A DNA stretch of 34,793 nucleotides from Pseudomonas lactucae (GTDB taxonomy: Bacteria > Pseudomonadota > Gammaproteobacteria > Pseudomonadales > Pseudomonadaceae). The stretch covers positions 1-34,793 of the forward strand of contig NZ_JAFHKI010000031.1 in assembly GCF_016937615.1 (NCBI RefSeq), read 5' to 3'. Position numbers and translations under genes: made by a program. How positions within the stretch are numbered: position 1 is the stretch's first letter; the number at the start of each line of letters is the position of its first letter. Under the pieces are notes generated by a model that saw only the letters and a program-made list of their open reading frames with translations, had not been told where the DNA came from and did not search any database. This document shows, in pieces, positions 31,337-34,793 of this stretch.

Positions 31337-31410
31337 TGAAAATCCCTATTCATACGCGGTTTGAACCCGTTTCAGCGGGTGGTGGCGAACCTGGCGGCCA
31401 AGTTCGTACC

Positions 31411-31422
31411 GCAAACGTTTGC
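31411..31422. promoter_or_regulatory. PurR/LacI-type operator upstream of tsx
   Basis: GCAAACGTTTGC is a perfect 12-bp palindrome 75 bases upstream of the tsx ATG. The central CG and flanking CAAACGTTTG match the general LacI/PurR-family operator pattern. The genes it precedes scavenge nucleosides, so a purine- or nucleoside-responsive LacI-family repressor is a reasonable inference. No such regulator is encoded in the window. Confidence 0.65.
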
Positions 31423-31491
31423 ACAGGTTGTACCAACTTTGCCCAATGGCTTGAATGGCCTAATAAAATGTCGAATTAGTCGACCTTTTGA

Positions 31492-32430
31492 TCAGAAATG
31501 ACTGGGTGTCATTTTTTCGCTGCGATTGAACAGGTGCAGGGCGGTTTCACGGCGATATTCGCTCGGCGTCTGGTTCATCTCGATACGAAAGTGCCGGTTG
31601 AAGTTGGACAGGTTGGCGTAGCCCACCTCAAAACAGATATCCGCCACAGACCTATCGCTTTGCAGCAACAGCCGGCAGGCGCGCTGCACGCGGAACTTGC
31701 GCATCAGGTCGATGAAACCGTGGCCGGTGTTGCGCTTGAAGAACCGCGAGAAGCCCGGTTCGCTCATCTCCAGTTGCCGGGCGATCACCGACAGGCGCAG
31801 GTCGCCGGTGAGTTCGCGCATTAGGTAGTCGAATGCCTTGTTGATGCGCTCGGCGCTGCGTGCGTCGAGCGTGGGCGCGTAGCAAGGGCTGGCCAGGGCC
31901 TTGGCTTGCGCAGGGGGCGCGTTCTTCAACGTGTCGAGCAGTTGCAGGAACAGGATCAGCCGCTGCAGGCCATGGGCGCGGCCGATGTCTTCCATCAGCC
32001 GGGCGGCCTCTACGGCCGTGTCGCCGCTGAACTCCAGGCCGCGTCGGGCCAATTCAAACAACGGCTGTACATCGCCCAACTCCGGCAGGGTTTCGCGCAG
32101 GGCGAGAAGGGCGGCACCGTCGAATTGCAGCACCACGTCGCGTCCGCTCAGGTGTTCATCGGGGCCCAGCTCGCCGATCCAGTCGTGGGGCAGGTTCGGG
32201 CCGATCAGCGCGATATGGCCGGCACTGAACGCACCGATATAGTCACCCGCCACCAACTTGCCGCTGCCTTGGCGGATCAGATGGATTTCGAATTCGGGGT
32301 GGTGGTTCCAGCGCGCCAGGGCGTAGGGGTAGTCATGTTCGAACCAGCGGAAGCAGTGGTCCGGCTCGGGCAGGATCACTTCCAGTTCTGCGGGGCGGTG
32401 TTCAAACAGTTCGGCGCGGCTGACGGGCAT
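31492..32430 (-). CDS. AraC-family activator, MtlR-like (polyol operon)
   Basis: This 312-residue AraC/XylS protein has a cupin-like N-terminal sensing domain (HCFRWFEHDYPYALARWNHH and EFEIHLIRQGSGKLVAGDYI) and a C-terminal HTH pair (LSVIARQLEMSEPGFSRFFK, then VADICFEVGYANLSNFNRHF). It resembles MtlR, the activator of mannitol/sorbitol/arabitol operons in P. fluorescens. It is divergent from a polyol-type solute-binding protein gene and a sorbitol-dehydrogenase-like gene, as mtlR is from mtlE. The ATG at 32430 gives the expected N-terminus; the longer open frame to 32622 runs through the promoter. Confidence 0.82.
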   Translation of the reverse strand: MPVSRAELFEHRPAELEVILPEPDHCFRWFEHDYPYALARWNHHPEFEIHLIRQGSGKLVAGDYIGAFSAGHIALIGPNLPHDWIGELGPDEHLSGRDVVLQFDGAALLALRETLPELGDVQPLFELARRGLEFSGDTAVEAARLMEDIGRAHGLQRLILFLQLLDTLKNAPPAQAKALASPCYAPTLDARSAERINKAFDYLMRELTGDLRLSVIARQLEMSEPGFSRFFKRNTGHGFIDLMRKFRVQRACRLLLQSDRSVADICFEVGYANLSNFNRHFRIEMNQTPSEYRRETALHLFNRSEKMTPSHF

Positions 32431-32512
32431 GGTGCTGCCTGTTTTTTTGGATTTCAGCAAAAATACGCGGTCCTGGACGGTAAGCGCTACCCCCGATTTC
32501 GTCCGGCACCGG

Positions 32513-32548
32513 TACTTTTTTGATCCCGGCGGCGGGGTTAAAAAAGTA
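32513..32548. promoter_or_regulatory. Inverted repeat in the AraC / binding-protein divergent promoter
   Basis: TACTTTTTT (32513-32521) and AAAAAAGTA (32540-32548) are perfect 9-bp complements around an 18-base GC-rich spacer. The similarity continues imperfectly outward and inward. It lies about 90 bases upstream of the binding-protein ATG, where an AraC activator site would be expected. The T-run could also end stray antisense transcripts, but no gene ends here. Confidence 0.5.
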
Positions 32549-32637
32549 TCAGCCGAGCATCCCCCATGCGTTTGTGAGGGCCAGGCCAAACTGCTGTAAT
32601 CGGCCCTCAACAACAAAAACAACAGGTGGAAACCGCC

Positions 32638-33948
32638 ATGTCATCGTTACCCAAAGCACTGTTCCTGCTGTCCGGCCTGACCTTGGCGCTGCCCAGTCAT
32701 GCCGCCGATACCGTGACCATCGCCACGGTCAACAACAGCGACATGATCCGCATGCAGCGCCTGTCCAAGGTGTTCGAGCAGCAGCACCCGGACATCAGGC
32801 TCAACTGGGTGGTGCTCGAAGAAAACGTACTGCGCCAACGCCTCACCACCGACATCGCCACTGAGGGCGGGCAGTTCGACGTGCTGACCATCGGCACTTA
32901 CGAAACTCCGCTATGGGGCGCTAAACAGTGGCTGGAACCGCTCAACCAACTGCCGCCCGATTACGACGCCGAGGACATCTTCCCTTCGGTGCGCCAAGGC
33001 CTGTCGGTGAATAGCACCTTGTATGCCTTGCCGTTTTACGGCGAAAGCACCGTCACTTATTACCGCACCGACCTGTTCAAGCAAGCCGGCCTGAACATGC
33101 CCGCGCACCCCACCTGGACCCAGCTCGGCGAATTCGCCGCCAAGCTCACGGCCAAGGACAAAGGCCAATACGGCATGTGCCTGCGCGGCAAGGCTGGTTG
33201 GGGCGAGAACATTGCGCTGCTGAGCACCATGGCCAACGCCTTTGGCGCGCGTTGGTTCGATGAGCAATGGAAGCCCGAGCTGACCAGTCCCGAATGGACC
33301 GCCGCCGCCAACTTCTACGTCAACACCCTCAAGCAGTACGGCCCGCCGGGCGTTTCCAGTAATGGCTTCAACGAAACCCTGGCGCTGTTCAACAGCGGCA
33401 AATGTGCGATCTGGGTGGATGCCAGCGTGGCCGGCTCCTTTACCACCGATGCCAGCCAGAGCAAGGTGGCCGACAGCGTCGGTTTTGCCGCGGCGCCCAC
33501 CGAGGTGACGGACAAAGGTTCCTCCTGGCTCTACGCCTGGTCATTGGCCATCCCGGCGACCTCAAAACACAAAGACGCCGCCAAGGCCTTTATCACCTGG
33601 GCGACGTCCAAGGACTACATCCAACTGGTCGCCGACAAAGAAGGCATCACCAACGTACCGCCCGGCACACGCCAGTCCACCTATAACGACGCCTACCTCA
33701 AAGCTGCGCCGTTTGCCCAGGTCACGCTGGCGATGATGAAGCACGCCGACCCGGCGCATCCCTCGGTCAAGCCGGTGCCATACGTGGGCATCCAGTACGT
33801 GACCATCCCTGAGTTCCAGGCCATCGGCACCTCCGTCGGCAAGTTGTTCTCGGCGGCGCTGACCGGCGGCATGACGGTTGATCAGGCGTTGGTGCAGGCG
33901 CAATCGACCACTGAGCGCGAAATGAAACGCGCCGGATACCCGAAGTGA
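32638..33948 (+). CDS. ABC transporter polyol/sugar-binding protein, MtlE-like
   Basis: This 436-residue periplasmic binding protein (SBP family 1) has a signal peptide (MSSLPKALFLLSGLTLALPSHA). Its mature part matches mannitol/sorbitol binding proteins: TVTIATVNNSDMIRMQRLSK, RQRLTTDIATEGGQFDVLTIG, GESTVTYYRTDLFKQAG, CLRGKAGWGENIALLSTMANA and LYAWSLAIPATSKHKDAAKA. AGGTGG 8 bases before the ATG at 32638 rules out the GTG at 32626 that overlaps it. The MtlR-like activator is divergent. Unlike the known mtlEFGK operon, no permease or ATPase genes follow; a sorbitol-dehydrogenase-like gene comes next after 18 bases. Confidence 0.87.
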   Translation: MSSLPKALFLLSGLTLALPSHAADTVTIATVNNSDMIRMQRLSKVFEQQHPDIRLNWVVLEENVLRQRLTTDIATEGGQFDVLTIGTYETPLWGAKQWLEPLNQLPPDYDAEDIFPSVRQGLSVNSTLYALPFYGESTVTYYRTDLFKQAGLNMPAHPTWTQLGEFAAKLTAKDKGQYGMCLRGKAGWGENIALLSTMANAFGARWFDEQWKPELTSPEWTAAANFYVNTLKQYGPPGVSSNGFNETLALFNSGKCAIWVDASVAGSFTTDASQSKVADSVGFAAAPTEVTDKGSSWLYAWSLAIPATSKHKDAAKAFITWATSKDYIQLVADKEGITNVPPGTRQSTYNDAYLKAAPFAQVTLAMMKHADPAHPSVKPVPYVGIQYVTIPEFQAIGTSVGKLFSAALTGGMTVDQALVQAQSTTEREMKRAGYPK

Positions 33949-33966
33949 TTGTTACAGGACATCCTC

Positions 33967-34739
33967 ATGAAACGACTTGAAGGTAAAAGTGCGCTGATCA
34001 CCGGATCGGCGCGTGGGATTGGCCGCGCGTTTGCCCAGGCGTATATCGCTGAAGGCGCCACCGTCGCCATCGCCGATATCAACCTGCAACGCGCCCAGGC
34101 TACCGCCGCCGAACTCGGTCCCCAGGCCTATGCGGTGGCGATGGACGTCACCGACCAGCTCTCCATCGACACGCGATTGCCGCCGTGGTGGCCCATGCCG
34201 GCAAGCTGGATATCCTCGTCAACAATGCGGCACTGTTCGACCTGGCGCCCATCGTCGACATCACCCGCGACAGCTTCGAGCGGCTGTTCTCGATCAACGT
34301 CGCCGGCACGCTGTTCACGCTGCAAGCTGCGGCTCGGCAGATGATCCGCCAGGGCCATGGCGGAAAGATCATCAACATGGCCAGCCAGGCCGGGCGGCGC
34401 GGTGAGGCATTGGTGGCGGTGTATTGCGCGACCAAGGCGGCGGTGATAAGTCTGACCCAATCGGCGGGGCTGAATCTGATCAAGCAAGGGATCAACGTCA
34501 ACGCCATCGCCCCCGGCGTGGTGGACGGTGAGCATTGGGACGGGGTGGATGCGTTGTTCGCCAGGCATGAAGGGTTGGCGCCGGGGGAGAAGAAGAAACG
34601 GGTAGGGGGCGAGGTGCCGTTCGGGCGGATGGGCACGGCGCAGGATTTGACCGGGATGGCGATTTTCCTGGCATCAAAGGAGGCCGACTATGTGGTGGCC
34701 CAGACGTACAACGTCGATGGCGGCAATTGGATGAACTAA
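33967..34739 (+). pseudogene. Sorbitol (L-iditol 2-) dehydrogenase-like SDR, frameshifted
   Basis: Two frames together encode one short-chain dehydrogenase of about 257 residues of the SmoS/PolS type. The first (from ATG 33967, AGGA 8 bases upstream) gives the cofactor motif ALITGSARGIGRAFAQAYI and ends its homology at MDVTDQLSID. The second, from about 34173, continues IAAVVAHAGKLDILVNNAALF, with the catalytic Ser in NMASQAG, YCATK (Tyr and Lys), and NAIAPGVVDGEHWDGVD to the stop at 34739. A single missing base near ACGCGATTGCC (34171-34181) explains the break. All catalytic residues lie after it, so the frame as read would be inactive. A sequence error is possible. Confidence 0.85.
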
Positions 34740-34754
34740 GCCATACATCAATCA

Positions 34755-34782
34755 AAATGTGGGAGGGGCTTGCCCCCGATAT
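34755..34782. repeat. REP unit at the right end
   Basis: AAAATGTGGGAGGGGCTTGCCCCCGAT repeats the left half of the REPIN at 20-48 (here with one more G in the G run). The sequence runs off the window, so a facing partner may lie just outside. It sits 15 bases after the SDR stop. Confidence 0.8.
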
Positions 34783-34793
34783 AGGTGTGACAG

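Noticed and set aside
31496..31513. AAATGAC / GTCATTT stem followed by T's near the 3' end of the MtlR-like gene
   Set aside because: The T-run lies on the plus strand, but no plus-strand gene ends here, and the right arm is part of the coding sequence. Probably chance.
1..34793. Searched by eye for CRISPR arrays, tRNA/rRNA genes, IS elements and prophage genes
   Set aside because: None was recognised. The only repeats are REP-type palindromes, and no transposase, integrase or phage structural gene is present.

Overview
The window looks like chromosomal DNA of a Pseudomonas of the P. fluorescens group. It is GC-rich, almost every gene has a close Pseudomonas-type counterpart, and it carries the short palindromic repeats built on GTGGGAGGGGGCTTGCCCCC that are common in this group. 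These repeats open the window (a paired REPIN at 20-120), close it (34755-34782), and related hairpins sit between several convergent genes. The content is about 40 genes of core and soft-core metabolism, transport and regulation. I see no phage, IS element, CRISPR array, rRNA or tRNA.

Left part (1-9.8 kb): an UppP-type undecaprenyl-diphosphatase; a GNAT acetyltransferase that overlaps tail-to-tail with a GlxA-type AraC regulator; a nemR-like repressor, DJ-1/Hsp31-like protein and nemA-like Old Yellow Enzyme operon with a palindromic operator; an RHH/ParE toxin-antitoxin pair with its own palindromic operator; and an MFS exporter and quinone oxidoreductase operon (ATGA overlap) divergent from a LysR gene, followed by a DoxX protein.

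Middle (9.8-20.5 kb): an aryl esterase/perhydrolase of the well-studied P. fluorescens type with a natural Pro at the residue that controls perhydrolysis; an alginate-export-type outer membrane barrel; a frameshifted periplasmic glyoxalase-like gene; a YahK-like zinc alcohol dehydrogenase; a LysR/DUF4865 divergent pair; a histidine phosphatase, cobF and a lipase-like hydrolase; a DcrB-like periplasmic protein; and a KefB-type K+/H+ antiporter.

Right part (20.5-34.8 kb): a HigB/HigA-type toxin-antitoxin pair; an unusual fusion of a DUF726-like hydrolase with a YaaW-like domain; mntH; a LysR gene divergent from a paired DMT (DUF606/YdcZ) transporter; a 55-residue metallothionein; a cupin-AraC regulator with XapX and quinone-oxidoreductase genes; a tsx/nucleoside-permease scavenging operon behind a PurR/LacI-type palindrome; and an MtlR-like AraC gene divergent from a polyol-binding protein and a frameshifted sorbitol dehydrogenase, with no permease or ATPase genes between them.

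A recurring theme is handling of reactive electrophiles and aldehydes (nemRA and DJ-1, KefB, two MDR quinone reductases, YahK, a glyoxalase-fold protein). Functions come from recognising family motifs by eye; no searches were run. Two genes carry single-base frameshifts that could be real or sequence errors.
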